Positions 1-7,697 of a DNA stretch of 46,290 bases are shown piece by piece (positions within the stretch are counted from its first letter, which is position 1; each line of letters starts with the position of its first letter). A model generated the notes under the pieces. It made no database searches. It was not told the origin of the DNA and saw only the letters and a program-made list of their open reading frames with translations. This stretch comes from Halalkalibacter okhensis (GTDB taxonomy: Bacteria; Bacillota; Bacilli; Bacillales; Bacillaceae_D), in the NCBI RefSeq assembly GCF_000787375.1, contig NZ_JRJU01000032.1:1-46290 (forward strand), given 5' to 3'. A program made the translations under genes and the position numbers.

Positions 1-21
1 TAAATAATGAATGATTAAATG

Positions 22-98
22 AGGTTGTTTCAAAACAAAGCTTCTCCCCAGATCACTGGAGTGATTTGGGGAGATCTTATGAAACAACCTTATTTTTT
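22..98 (+). terminator. Rho-independent terminator of an upstream gene
   Basis: AGGTTGTTTC (22-31) pairs with GAAACAACCT (81-90). A second nested stem built on TCTCCCCA/TGGGGAGA lies inside, and a T-rich tract follows at 91-99. The gene it ends lies outside the window. Confidence 0.8.
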
Positions 99-141
99 TG
101 GTCATACTAATAGGAGGTTATGCTTCTATTGCATTTTCACT

Positions 142-166
142 TATAATGAGCGTGTAACTCATTATA
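142..166 (+). promoter_or_regulatory. 9-bp inverted repeat upstream of the cyclophilin gene
   Basis: TATAATGAG and CTCATTATA form a perfect dyad with a 7-base spacer, ending about 6 bases before the ribosome binding site of the next gene. TATAAT could also be a -10 box, but no good -35 is visible at the right distance. An operator or a leader hairpin are both possible. Confidence 0.4.
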
Positions 167-182
167 CATAGGGAGGATTCAA

Positions 183-860
183 ATGAAAAAGTACTTATTC
201 TTAGCTTGCTCCGCTTACTTGTTCCTCTTCCTTACGGCATGCACAGCAGCCCAGGAAGAAGAGCAAGCAGGTAATGCTGAACCTGAGGGTGAAACTCAAC
301 AAGAAGAAGGAGATGGGCTCTATCCATACACACTTGATCCAAAAGAAAATCCGGTTGTAACGATTACAATGGAAAGTGGCGAAGAGATTGTCGCCCAATT
401 GTATCCCGATATCGCGCCAAATACAGTGGTGAACTTTGTTTCTTTAGTGGAAGAGGGTTTCTATGATGGATTGATTTTTCATCGAGTGATTCCTGGTTTT
501 ATGATTCAAGGTGGCGACCCGAAAGGTGATGGCTCAGGTGGTCCGGATTATACGATTGCGGGAGAATTTATGGCAAATGGCTTTGAAAATCCGCTTCAAC
601 ATGAGCGCGGCGTTCTGTCGATGGCAAGAACGAGTGACCCGAACTCAGCCGGTTCTCAATTTTTCATTATGGTTGATGCGTCCGCTCAATTGGACGAGCA
701 GTATGCTGCTTTTGGAAAGGTCATAGAAGGGATGGAGACGGTTGATGCCATCGTTACGCAAGAACGTGACGCCAGAGATAAGCCATTTGAGGAGCAACGA
801 ATGGAAACTGTAACGGTTGATACGAAAGGCTATGAATACCCAGAGCCTGTAGTGAAGTAA
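183..860 (+). CDS. Lipoprotein cyclophilin-type peptidyl-prolyl cis-trans isomerase
   Basis: Extracytoplasmic proline isomerase, 225 residues. A lipoprotein signal peptide (MKKYLFLACSAYLFLFLTAC, lipobox LTAC) is followed by a low-complexity Glu/Gln-rich linker to about residue 47, then a complete cyclophilin fold. Visible cyclophilin motifs are the FHRVIPGFMIQGGD block with the catalytic Arg, the SMART-like MARTSDPNSAGSQFFI block and the HAAFGK-equivalent YAAFGKV. Cyclophilins catalyse cis-trans isomerisation of X-Pro bonds. The lipid anchor places this one on the outer face of the membrane, where it would help fold secreted proteins. The start is set by GGGAGG (171-176). It is a single-gene unit between two terminators. 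Cytosolic PpiB of Bacillus lacks the signal peptide, so this is a different paralogue. Confidence 0.95.
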   Translation: MKKYLFLACSAYLFLFLTACTAAQEEEQAGNAEPEGETQQEEGDGLYPYTLDPKENPVVTITMESGEEIVAQLYPDIAPNTVVNFVSLVEEGFYDGLIFHRVIPGFMIQGGDPKGDGSGGPDYTIAGEFMANGFENPLQHERGVLSMARTSDPNSAGSQFFIMVDASAQLDEQYAAFGKVIEGMETVDAIVTQERDARDKPFEEQRMETVTVDTKGYEYPEPVVK

Positions 861-869
861 AATAACAAA

Positions 870-909
870 ACGAGTACAACTTCTTACATTAAGTTTGTAC
901 TCGTTTTTT
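870..909 (+). terminator. Terminator of the cyclophilin gene
   Basis: CGAGTACAA (871-879) pairs with TTGTACTCG (894-902) and is followed by a T run. Confidence 0.88.
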
Positions 910-1136
910 TGTAGGTACTTAAAGCACGGGTCTTTTGTATGATTATGAATGAGTGATTGCGATAATCTACCAATATTGCTAAACTAAAATCATATTATTT
1001 GTATGTTTATGCTGTTGGATATATTTTTACTATGAATCTAGTATTTATTGGTTTTTAACAATGGATCTTTCAGTGACACCACACCTTAGGATTTCTTACA
1101 ATCATGTTTAAGTTTGATTCAAGGAGGTGATTACAT

Positions 1137-1223
1137 ATGAATAAGAAGAAGCTAATGATTAATCTTGCATACCTTGCAGCTTTTGCTGGTGTGATTGTTC
1201 CTTTAGGGTTCCACTTAGTATAA
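1137..1223 (+). CDS. 28-residue hydrophobic peptide, unknown function
   Basis: A very short gene with excellent translation signals: AAGGAGGTGA at 1121-1130 lies six bases before the ATG. The peptide begins MNKKKLMINLAYLAAFAGV and ends PLGFHLV. It has three lysines near the N terminus and then one continuous hydrophobic segment of about 20 residues, so a single-pass membrane peptide with the lysines inside is expected. It has its own terminator hairpin directly after the stop and so appears to be a separate transcript. I do not recognise the family, and it is not SpoVM or CmpA by sequence. Small membrane peptides of this kind include regulators of membrane enzymes and toxins. Nothing here decides between these. 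Confidence 0.7.
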   Translation: MNKKKLMINLAYLAAFAGVIVPLGFHLV

Positions 1224-1233
1224 ATTATTTTTG

Positions 1234-1264
1234 AAGGAGAGGCGTACAAGTCTTCTCCTTTTAC
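1234..1264 (+). terminator. Terminator after the 28-residue peptide gene
   Basis: AAGGAGA (1234-1240) pairs with TCTCCTT (1254-1260), followed by TTTTA. Confidence 0.7.
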
Positions 1265-1289
1265 TATTATAGTAGAGAGTTGAAAACGA

Positions 1290-3101
1290 ATGAATAATAA
1301 GAGAAAGTTTCATCAAAAAGCGAATATGTATGTCATCATCGTATCCATTCTTGGGACCGCTCTCTTTGCTTTATTTGCAGATATGACGTTTGAGGCTTAC
1401 TCGCCTAGATTATGGATGTTAATTGCTTGTTTAGTAACCGTCCTCGTTTTATGCAGGCATTATACGATCCTTCTTCCACCAAAGGGAAATGCCCTATCAA
1501 TGGATTCAGCAATTTATTTAGCATGTACATTTGTGTTTGGTCTTGATTTTACATTAATGATTCTTTTTATAAGTAGCATCATTGGTGCTCTTTACCAAGT
1601 GAAAATTAAATGGTGGAAGCATCTTTTTAACTTTGCTACATTTTCAATTATGATTGTTGCAGCTTATGCCACTTTTATCTTATTAGGTGGGCAAGTTGGG
1701 GTCATTAGTCCAGCATTAATGCCTAGCTATCTTGTCACGCTAGCTGTCTATATGCTGCTAAACATCTTTTGTATAGGAATGTATTTCTATCTACTTGATG
1801 CAGACAGTTTTTTAGCGATGGTCAAGGGATTAATAAAGGAAGCGTTCTCCAGTTATATTAGCATTCTTATTTTGTCACTATTACTTGGGATATTGCTCAT
1901 ACATCAGCCGTTTTATGGGCTCTTTTTATTCACTTGTTTAATATTAGTTCTTTCCTTTGCATTCAAAATGCACTTTAAATTGTACGAAGAAGCATCAAAG
2001 AAAGCAAATGTTGATCACCTGACCGGTCTTTATAATCATGGCTATTTCAAAGAGCTTTTAGAAGAGCTTGTTAAAGAGAAAAAGGATGAGAACGTAAGCT
2101 TGGCGATGATCGACCTTGATGATTTTAAGAAATACAATGATTATTTTGGACACTTACAAGGCGATGAATTACTGAAGGGCTTTGGCTTGTTATTAAAAGA
2201 AGGCTGCAGTAGTCAAGGTAATTTCACTCTTGCGCGCTACGGTGGAGAAGAGTTTATCATTTTAATGCCTAATACGACTCAAAAAGACGCTTTCCACTTT
2301 TTAGATGGCTTGCGTAAGAAGATGAATGATACGTATTTCAAAGGGGTCGAAATTTTGCCACATGGGTGCTTATCGTTTTCTGCGGGAATTATTCATCAGG
2401 AAGGGATTATATATAATTCCGCAGAGTTAATAGGCAAAGCGGATCAGGCGCTGTATTATGCGAAGGCGCAAGGAAAGAACAGTGTTCACTTATTCGATGA
2501 AAAAGATGTTATTCAAAAGAACCTTGATGAAGAAAAAGAAATTGAATTGCTCGAGCAACAAGTTCGAATCTTTCTCTCAAAAGATATCTATACATACAAA
2601 CATAGTAAGCGAGTCTATGCGTATGCCATTCGGTTTGCTAATATTTTAAAGTTAAATGATTACGAGAAGAAAACTCTAGTCATGGGTGCCTTAATTCATG
2701 ATATCGGAAAGCTAGAAATTCCAAGAGATGTCATTAATAAAACAGGAAAATTAGAACCGCACGAATGGGAGATGATGAAAAAGCACGTAATCTGGGGCAA
2801 GGAAATTATATCAACAAATAAGGAACTCCTTGATTTAGTTCCATTGGTAGAACTGCATCATGAGCGCTATGATGGCAAAGGGTATCCATATGGTTTAAAA
2901 GGAGAAAGTATCCCGAAATTAGCACGAATCCTTTGTATTATCGATTCATTTGATGCTATGACAACCGAACGTCCATATCAGGCTACAAAAACGTTTGAAG
3001 AGGCCATTATGGAGCTGGAGCAGTGTGCTGGTAAGCAATTCGATCCAGAGTTTGTCCCGGTGTTTATTGAGATGATACGTGAGGAAGAGACAATGGAGTA
3101 G
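1290..3101 (+). CDS. Membrane GGDEF + HD-GYP cyclic-di-GMP signalling protein
   Basis: 603 residues. The first ~220 residues are a multi-span hydrophobic region (about six to seven helices) acting as a membrane sensor. A GGDEF diguanylate cyclase domain follows, starting at DHLTGLYNHGYF; the signature is GGEEF at residues 318-322, which is compatible with activity. No RxxD product-inhibition site is visible just before it. The C-terminal HD-GYP domain carries HDIGK (His470, Asp471) and HHERYDGKGYP (His523/524), the metal-binding and catalytic motifs of c-di-GMP phosphodiesterases. The protein may therefore both make and break c-di-GMP, or one domain may regulate the other. The start codon has only a weak GAGAG ribosome binding site. 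A second diguanylate cyclase (16576-17310) and a PilZ protein (13767-14153) lie within 15 kb, so a c-di-GMP circuit is plausible. Confidence 0.93.
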   Translation: MNNKRKFHQKANMYVIIVSILGTALFALFADMTFEAYSPRLWMLIACLVTVLVLCRHYTILLPPKGNALSMDSAIYLACTFVFGLDFTLMILFISSIIGALYQVKIKWWKHLFNFATFSIMIVAAYATFILLGGQVGVISPALMPSYLVTLAVYMLLNIFCIGMYFYLLDADSFLAMVKGLIKEAFSSYISILILSLLLGILLIHQPFYGLFLFTCLILVLSFAFKMHFKLYEEASKKANVDHLTGLYNHGYFKELLEELVKEKKDENVSLAMIDLDDFKKYNDYFGHLQGDELLKGFGLLLKEGCSSQGNFTLARYGGEEFIILMPNTTQKDAFHFLDGLRKKMNDTYFKGVEILPHGCLSFSAGIIHQEGIIYNSAELIGKADQALYYAKAQGKNSVHLFDEKDVIQKNLDEEKEIELLEQQVRIFLSKDIYTYKHSKRVYAYAIRFANILKLNDYEKKTLVMGALIHDIGKLEIPRDVINKTGKLEPHEWEMMKKHVIWGKEIISTNKELLDLVPLVELHHERYDGKGYPYGLKGESIPKLARILCIIDSFDAMTTERPYQATKTFEEAIMELEQCAGKQFDPEFVPVFIEMIREEETME

Positions 3102-3134
3102 GGGAGGGGCATTAGATTAAAATAACGCTCGTAC

Positions 3135-3186
3135 AAATAGGCATGAAAAAAGGGAATCTGGACCTTTTTTCATGCCTATTTTTGTA
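3135..3186 (+). terminator. Strong terminator of the GGDEF/HD-GYP gene
   Basis: Perfect 19-bp stem: 3135-3153 (contains AAATAGGCATG) pairs with 3163-3181 (CATGCCTATTT), followed by TTTG. Confidence 0.9.
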
Positions 3187-3219
3187 TGTGTGGGAGGAAG
3201 TGTTCTCAATATGTTCGTT

Positions 3220-3372
3220 CCATTACGCTTCAGTCATTCGCTTTCCGCGGGGAGGTCTCGCCCCTACCTCTACATCCCGCAGGAGTCGAGTGACTTCCGC
3301 TCCATTTCACTACGAGGAAAAACGTTTCTTCACAGCAATAATCTTTACGAAAATAGCCTTTGTTAAAGAGGG
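3220..3372 (+). repeat. Dispersed repeat element, copy 1
   Basis: The block with CCCGCAGGAGTCGAGTGACT (from about 3285) and on to AGCCTTTGTTAAA (to 3368) recurs in inverted orientation at about 19838-19938. Matches are nearly continuous for about 100 bp and include CTTCCGCTCCATT and TCTTTACG. GC-rich palindromic flanks such as TTTCCGCGGGGAG are present. It is non-coding: frames crossing it lack ribosome binding sites. This is of the kind of intergenic repeat scattered through Bacillus chromosomes, but I cannot name the family. Confidence 0.75.
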
Positions 3373-3426
3373 TAGGGGAGAGTTGGAGGAATATGAACAA
3401 CTACTAAAATCTCCCATTTTTATCGG

Positions 3427-3584
3427 TGTATACAAATTTGTATACAAGTAAACAAAATGTATACATGATGTGTACAAAAATGTAAACATGTATACAAAGT
3501 TGTATACATCCCTAAAGTACGCAATGTGTACAGTTTTGTATACATGTATACGAAAATGTACACATGTATACAAAAATGAATACA
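3427..3584 (+). repeat. parC-like iteron array (TGTATACA repeats)
   Basis: Eight-base palindromes TGTATACA, or one- to two-base variants such as TGTGTACA, TGTAAACA and TGTACACA, start at 3427, 3439, 3458, 3469, 3481, 3489, 3501, 3525, 3537, 3545, 3557, 3565 and 3577, with a weaker copy at 3447. Intervals are mostly 12 or 8 bases, so pairs recur about every 20 bases. The array ends about 90 bp before parM. In type II partition systems the centromere parC is an array of direct repeats upstream of parM, bound by the ribbon-helix-helix protein ParR, which also represses the operon. Position and partner genes fit this role; binding itself is inferred. Confidence 0.82.
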
Positions 3585-3677
3585 ACTTAAGTATTATTGA
3601 CGAATCTAGTACTCTACTATACTCTTATATATGTTGGAAAAAGTTTTAAAATCCTGAAACGAAAGGAAATGATTTGA

Positions 3678-4862
3678 ATGAGTAAAACAAGAATTGCTGC
3701 AGTTGACGTAGGTAACGATTCTCTTAAAGCGTTATTTGGAAAAGCAGATTTTGAATTAAATGTCCCGAATGTTATTGCGAGAGATACAGAAGACCGTCCA
3801 GTTATTGGAATAGAAGATTTAAATGAGAAGGATCCTCTAGATGGAATACATATTCGCGTTCACTCCCCTGCCCTTCTAGAGAACAATGCGATTTATCGTG
3901 TTGGGAACTTAGCAACAAAGAGCAACAATCCGAATGAGCTTGATCCGGGCAGCAGTAAGTCGGAGGAAGATCAAACGTTAGTGATGCTTTTTGCTTCATT
4001 GGCTTTAGATGCTGTAAGAGAAGAAAATGCAAACCTATTTAAAAAGACAAACAATGTCATTGATGCTAACTACACGTTAGGAACAGGATTGCCTCTTCGT
4101 GAAGTAAAAGAAGGCAAAGATGTTGGTTACCGCTCGCAGCTGTTAAGCTCGGTGCACCAAGTAGAATTCCTCGTTACACCGAAGTACCAAGGAATCAAAG
4201 TTAATATTAAATTTGATGAAGTGAAGGTATATCCGGAAGGGTTTGCTGCTTACATCAACCTAGTTATGGATAATAACTTAAACATTATTAATAGAGACTT
4301 AGTAGATAAAAGCATTCTAATTCAAGACATTGGTGGCTTATCTACGGATATTGCTGTTATTAAAAATCGAAATGTTGATGATGATAAGGCACAGGGCTTT
4401 AATCTTGGAGTAGCTGAATCACTAGAGCAAATTAGAGAAGAAATTCGCTCAAAGCACGGCGTCGAGCTAGATAGCCGTCGTGATGTAGTTGATATTATTA
4501 CAAAGAAGCATGATCGCAATCATATTATGGTACGCGGAAGTCGGACAAGCGTTCATGATATTACGGATCGTATTTTAATGGAACTTGCGAAGAAGCAATA
4601 TCGTCACTTACGTAATGTATGGTCGAAGAACTCTCAAACAGAGATTTGCTACTTTGTCGGTGGCGGTGCCATGGTCTTAAAAGATTATTTAAAAACATTA
4701 AACAACAGCTTAGATGGCTTCAATATCGGTTTCTTTGAAGATGAGAAAGAAAGCATCTGGATGATGGCAAATGCCTATTACAAGTTGATTTCAGCTTTTG
4801 AAAAAGCAAACAATCCTGATCCAAAAGACAAAGAAAAAGATAAAAAAGCTGTAAAAAACTAA
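3678..4862 (+). CDS. parM: ParM/StbA-family actin-like ATPase
   Basis: Actin-fold ATPase of the ParM/StbA type, 394 residues, which would polymerise into filaments that push DNA apart. Nucleotide-binding motifs of the actin/Hsp70/hexokinase fold are visible: phosphate-1 motif DVGNDSLKALFG (residues 10-21), phosphate-2 motif QDIGGLSTDIAVI (from residue 216) and adenosine motif FVGGGAMVL (residues 326-334). The C terminus is a short lysine/aspartate-rich tail. A ribosome binding site (AAAGGAAATG, about 3663-3672) precedes the ATG. The gene follows the iteron array and is 12 bases from parR, so the three parts form one cassette. Such cassettes are typical of plasmids; here the neighbours look chromosomal. 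It could segregate an integrated element or act on the chromosome. Confidence 0.9.
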   Translation: MSKTRIAAVDVGNDSLKALFGKADFELNVPNVIARDTEDRPVIGIEDLNEKDPLDGIHIRVHSPALLENNAIYRVGNLATKSNNPNELDPGSSKSEEDQTLVMLFASLALDAVREENANLFKKTNNVIDANYTLGTGLPLREVKEGKDVGYRSQLLSSVHQVEFLVTPKYQGIKVNIKFDEVKVYPEGFAAYINLVMDNNLNIINRDLVDKSILIQDIGGLSTDIAVIKNRNVDDDKAQGFNLGVAESLEQIREEIRSKHGVELDSRRDVVDIITKKHDRNHIMVRGSRTSVHDITDRILMELAKKQYRHLRNVWSKNSQTEICYFVGGGAMVLKDYLKTLNNSLDGFNIGFFEDEKESIWMMANAYYKLISAFEKANNPDPKDKEKDKKAVKN

Positions 4863-4874
4863 TAAGGTGATTCT

Positions 4875-5492
4875 ATGAGTACAAAGGGGACGACTGGAAT
4901 CCAGAGGGGTCAGGCAATTACATTCCGTCTCCCTTCTGATACACCAGATCACTTACTTAAACAGCTCCAAAAATTAAAAGAGACAGAGAAACGCAACTTT
5001 TCAAGTAAGATTGCTGAATATGCCCTAGATGGTGTAAGTAACTCCTTGGCAAAGGAGCGGGAAACCGTTACGATCCCATTACCGAAGGCATTGAGCAAAG
5101 AGCAGCGAGACTGGCTGCGCCACTCGCATTCTGAAGCACTACTAGGAGCGATTGTGTTCCAGCTCTTAGCTGATCCTGTTCGAGCGACTTCCGTATTGGC
5201 TTCTCTTAATAGCAATGCCTTTGATATTGATGAGGCGCTTTATTTGCAGGAGAGTGAAAGATTTGCTGAGGTTACTCAAAAGGTACCCGATCTTCCAACA
5301 GAACCGCTAGACGAATCGATGGACGTGCCACTGCATGACGATGCAGGGCATGACCTAGAAGATGATCTAGGTGACTTTGATTGGAGTAAGGCACTGCAAG
5401 AGCATGCCGCAGCAAAAGAGGAAGCAGAGCCAGAGAAAGAAGAGAGCGCTGAAGATTTACTCGGTGGATTTCTTGCGAAGATGAATAAATAA
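4875..5492 (+). CDS. parR: ParR-like ribbon-helix-helix centromere-binding protein
   Basis: 205 residues. An N-terminal ribbon-helix-helix is suggested at about residues 12-55, with a beta strand AITFRLPS and two helices around DHLLKQLQKLKE and SSKIAEYALDGV. The middle is helical and the last third is very acidic. The extreme C terminus returns to a short amphipathic motif, AEDLLGGFLAKMNK. In ParR of plasmid R1 the N-terminal domain binds parC and a C-terminal peptide binds the end of the ParM filament. The architecture here matches that division of labour, although sequence identity to known ParR is not evident by eye. It lies 12 bases after parM with AAGGTGAT as ribosome binding site. It probably also autoregulates the operon through the upstream iterons. 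Confidence 0.75.
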   Translation: MSTKGTTGIQRGQAITFRLPSDTPDHLLKQLQKLKETEKRNFSSKIAEYALDGVSNSLAKERETVTIPLPKALSKEQRDWLRHSHSEALLGAIVFQLLADPVRATSVLASLNSNAFDIDEALYLQESERFAEVTQKVPDLPTEPLDESMDVPLHDDAGHDLEDDLGDFDWSKALQEHAAAKEEAEPEKEESAEDLLGGFLAKMNK

Positions 5493-5659
5493 AAGTGAGA
5501 AGAACGAGTATCGTTTAATTGTGTAAGTAGAATGTAGATTATAGTGTTTCTAACAAAATTATGTTTGTTCTCCGAAATGAATGATCTGATTTGTGACGTT
5601 TCAGTAAGGAAAAAGAGACTGTGTGCTATACTATGATAAAAAGTGCGGAGTTGATTGAA

Positions 5660-5946
5660 ATGGAAGAAGCCTTGAAACAGATCCTAAACGAAATTAAAGG
5701 GATAAAGAAGGATATATCCAATTTAAAAGAAGGTCAAGATCGTATTGAAACAAAAGTAGATAGTCTATCATCTGAACTTCGAAGTAATTTTAAATATATA
5801 AACGACAAATTAGACGAGCATTATCATGTTTTTGAGTTGTATCTGATGAGATAAAAGGTCTGAAAGTTGATAGTGAATATTTAAGTTCAAAAACGGGCAG
5901 ACACGATACAGAAATTAATAAACTTATGAATAAACTTAGAGGTTAG
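5660..5946 (+). pseudogene. Coiled-coil protein broken by a single-base frameshift
   Basis: The first frame, from ATG 5660 (CGGAG nine bases upstream), gives MEEALKQILNEIKGIKKDI and continues as a heptad-rich coiled coil to a stop at 5852-5854. From about 5839 the -1 frame continues as VSDEIKGLKVDSEYLSSKTG to a stop at 5944-5946, followed at once by a terminator. Joining the frames gives about 95 residues of consistent coiled-coil character (LDEHYHVFEL then VSDEIKG), so one base was probably lost between 5836 and 5851. The family is a small hypothetical coiled-coil type; function unknown. A reading from an earlier ATG at 5633 is also possible. Confidence 0.65.
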
Positions 5947-5952
5947 AATTAA

Positions 5953-5995
5953 AAAAGAGCTGCGATTTTAAGGTGAAATCAGCAGCTCTTTTTGA
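5953..5995 (+). terminator. Terminator after the broken coiled-coil gene
   Basis: AAAAGAGCTGC (from 5953) pairs with GCAGCTCTTTTT (5982-5993); inner ATTT/AAAT pairs extend the stem. Confidence 0.85.
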
Positions 5996-6060
5996 TACCA
6001 ATCTAATATATTATGTATTTTGTGGCTGGAGTACTCAAGTGACTCTTGAATATTTAATAA

Positions 6061-6687
6061 CTACTCAGCAAACAGATGGCTTCCAATCGAAAACTTCGGT
6101 GTCGTCCAGTTAAAAATCCACTCAGACGTTGCGATAGTAGGATTGTAATAATATGTCGCTCCCTCAGAAGGGTCCCATCCATTCCATGCATCTCTCACGG
6201 CTTTATATGAAGTAGACGTTGGAGTGAGGTTGTATTGGCCGTCATGAACGGCTGTAAATGCGTTAGTTTGATAGATCACGCCTTCAACGGAAGATGGGAA
6301 ATCTGGTGAGTTCAGTCGATTTTTGACAACCGCTGCTACGGCTACTTGTCCCTTATAAGGTTCTCCACGAGCCTCTCCGTGTACAATTCTAGCAATCTTT
6401 TCAACCTCTTTTAGTTGATGAATGGTTTGAGGTCCTGCAACGCCATCAGCAAGCAAATTAAATTCCTGCTGCATTTGGCGAACAGCTGCCTCAGTCAGCT
6501 CCCCATAATATCCAGTTGCATTACTATGTAAATATTCTAATGCGATTAACTTTTCTTGTAATTCGACAACGGCTTCTCCACGATCTTCTTTTTTCAAAAG
6601 CAGTTCATTTGCTTTTAACTCTTTAGGTAAAAGAGTCATGAAAACGAAGAAAACTGGAAGAAGCAGAATGATTTTTTTGTTCATCAT
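6061..6687 (-). CDS. SleB/CwlJ-type spore cortex-lytic hydrolase with PG-binding domain
   Basis: 208 residues with a signal peptide (MNKKIILLLPVFFVFMTLLP), one peptidoglycan_binding_1 domain (about residues 30-90, ending in the usual DGVAGPQTIHQL) and a C-terminal Hydrolase_2 (SleB/CwlJ) domain. Visible motifs are ARIVHGEARGEPYKGQVAVA with the catalytic-type Glu, AFTAVHDGQYN, and the terminal WIFNWTTPKFSIGSHLF. SleB enzymes cleave spore cortex peptidoglycan at muramic-delta-lactam during germination. The usual SleB partner YpeB is not adjacent, so this may be a paralogue. Two consecutive ATGs are possible starts, both behind GGGAGGG. It stands alone, convergent with the upstream pseudogene and divergent from the SDR. 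Confidence 0.9.
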   Translation of the reverse strand: MMNKKIILLLPVFFVFMTLLPKELKANELLLKKEDRGEAVVELQEKLIALEYLHSNATGYYGELTEAAVRQMQQEFNLLADGVAGPQTIHQLKEVEKIARIVHGEARGEPYKGQVAVAAVVKNRLNSPDFPSSVEGVIYQTNAFTAVHDGQYNLTPTSTSYKAVRDAWNGWDPSEGATYYYNPTIATSEWIFNWTTPKFSIGSHLFAE

Positions 6688-6835
6688 ATATCCCTCCCTA
6701 TTCTATATTTTATACAAATGTTTAGATTTTCCTACCTTTATTTTTGAATTGATCGTTTAGTAGGAGATGAAAGCGGTACATTCGATAGAGGTTTTTTTTG
6801 ATAGAATAAAAGAAAAAGATAGTAGGTGGAGTGAG

Positions 6836-7681
6836 TTGAGGCGAACAGCAATTATAACAGGTTCATCAAGTGGATTTGGGCTTGTGACAACATTAGAGCT
6901 TGCTAAGCGCGGATTTACCGTACTTGCAACGATGCGGAATGTCGAAAAAGCAGTCGCATTTAACTCGTTAACAGATGATGAGGACATCCTGCGGCGGATT
7001 GAGCCATTTCCTCTTGATGTCACAGAGGAAGATTCGGTTGCGCGTTTTTTGAAAAAGGTGCAATCAATGGAAAGAGTGGATGTTCTTATAAACAATGCAG
7101 GGTTTGCGATAGGGGGATTTGCTGAGGAAGTCGGGCTAGGCGATTACCGTAGGCAGTTTGAGACGAATGTATTTGGAGTCATGGCCGTAACACAGGCGGT
7201 ACTTCCTGTGATGCGTAAGCAAAAGGCTGGAACGATCATTAATATAAGCAGTGTAAGTGGACGAATTGGATTTCCGGGTCTCTCTCCTTATGTTTCGTCA
7301 AAACATGCGTTAGAGGGTTATTCAGAGAGTCTTCGTTTAGAGTGCGCGCCGTTTGGCATCCAGGTTGCATTAGTTGAGCCGGGGTCTTATCGCACAAACA
7401 TTTGGTCATCAGGTATGGAGGTGTCAAAGCATTCAATGGCTGAAGGGTCACCGTATTCTGATTACATGAATGGCATGACGAGTAAGCTGGAATCTAGTAA
7501 GAAAAAGCACGGCGAGCCACTGGAGGTAGCTGAGCTAATTTGCAATTTAGCAGAACGAGAAACCATCACAAAGCTCAGGTATCCCATCGGAAAAGGACTG
7601 AAGCTAACGTTGGTGCTAAAGCAGTTGATGCCGTGGTCATGGTGGGAGAAGATTGTGTTGAGGCAGATTTTGAAGAAATGA
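6836..7681 (+). CDS. Short-chain dehydrogenase/reductase (SDR)
   Basis: 281 residues from a TTG start at 6836, chosen because AGGTGGA lies at 6824-6830. An upstream in-frame ATG at 6767 would add 23 residues with no family similarity. The classical SDR signature is complete: cofactor motif TGSSSGFG (residues 8-15), NNAG, catalytic Ser139, and YxxxK with Tyr152 and Lys156. The enzyme would oxidise or reduce a hydroxyl/carbonyl group with NAD(P)(H); no substrate can be read from the sequence. It is cytosolic, with no signal peptide or membrane helix. It is a single gene followed by a 21-bp repeat array. Confidence 0.9.
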   Translation: MRRTAIITGSSSGFGLVTTLELAKRGFTVLATMRNVEKAVAFNSLTDDEDILRRIEPFPLDVTEEDSVARFLKKVQSMERVDVLINNAGFAIGGFAEEVGLGDYRRQFETNVFGVMAVTQAVLPVMRKQKAGTIINISSVSGRIGFPGLSPYVSSKHALEGYSESLRLECAPFGIQVALVEPGSYRTNIWSSGMEVSKHSMAEGSPYSDYMNGMTSKLESSKKKHGEPLEVAELICNLAERETITKLRYPIGKGLKLTLVLKQLMPWSWWEKIVLRQILKK

Positions 7682-7697
7682 AGAAGGCTGAATGATG

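Noticed and set aside
3427-3584. CRISPR array
   Set aside because: Units are 8-base palindromes with 4-base or no spacers, not 25-40 base repeats with unique spacers, and no cas gene is near.
3310-3585. A minus-strand frame through the iteron array with Tyr/Val/Phe-rich repeats
   Set aside because: It is the reverse reading of TGTATACA repeats, has no ribosome binding site and no family likeness. The iterons explain it.
6767-6835. Longer SDR start at ATG 6767
   Set aside because: The added 23 residues have no SDR likeness, and the site at 6824-6830 points to the TTG at 6836.
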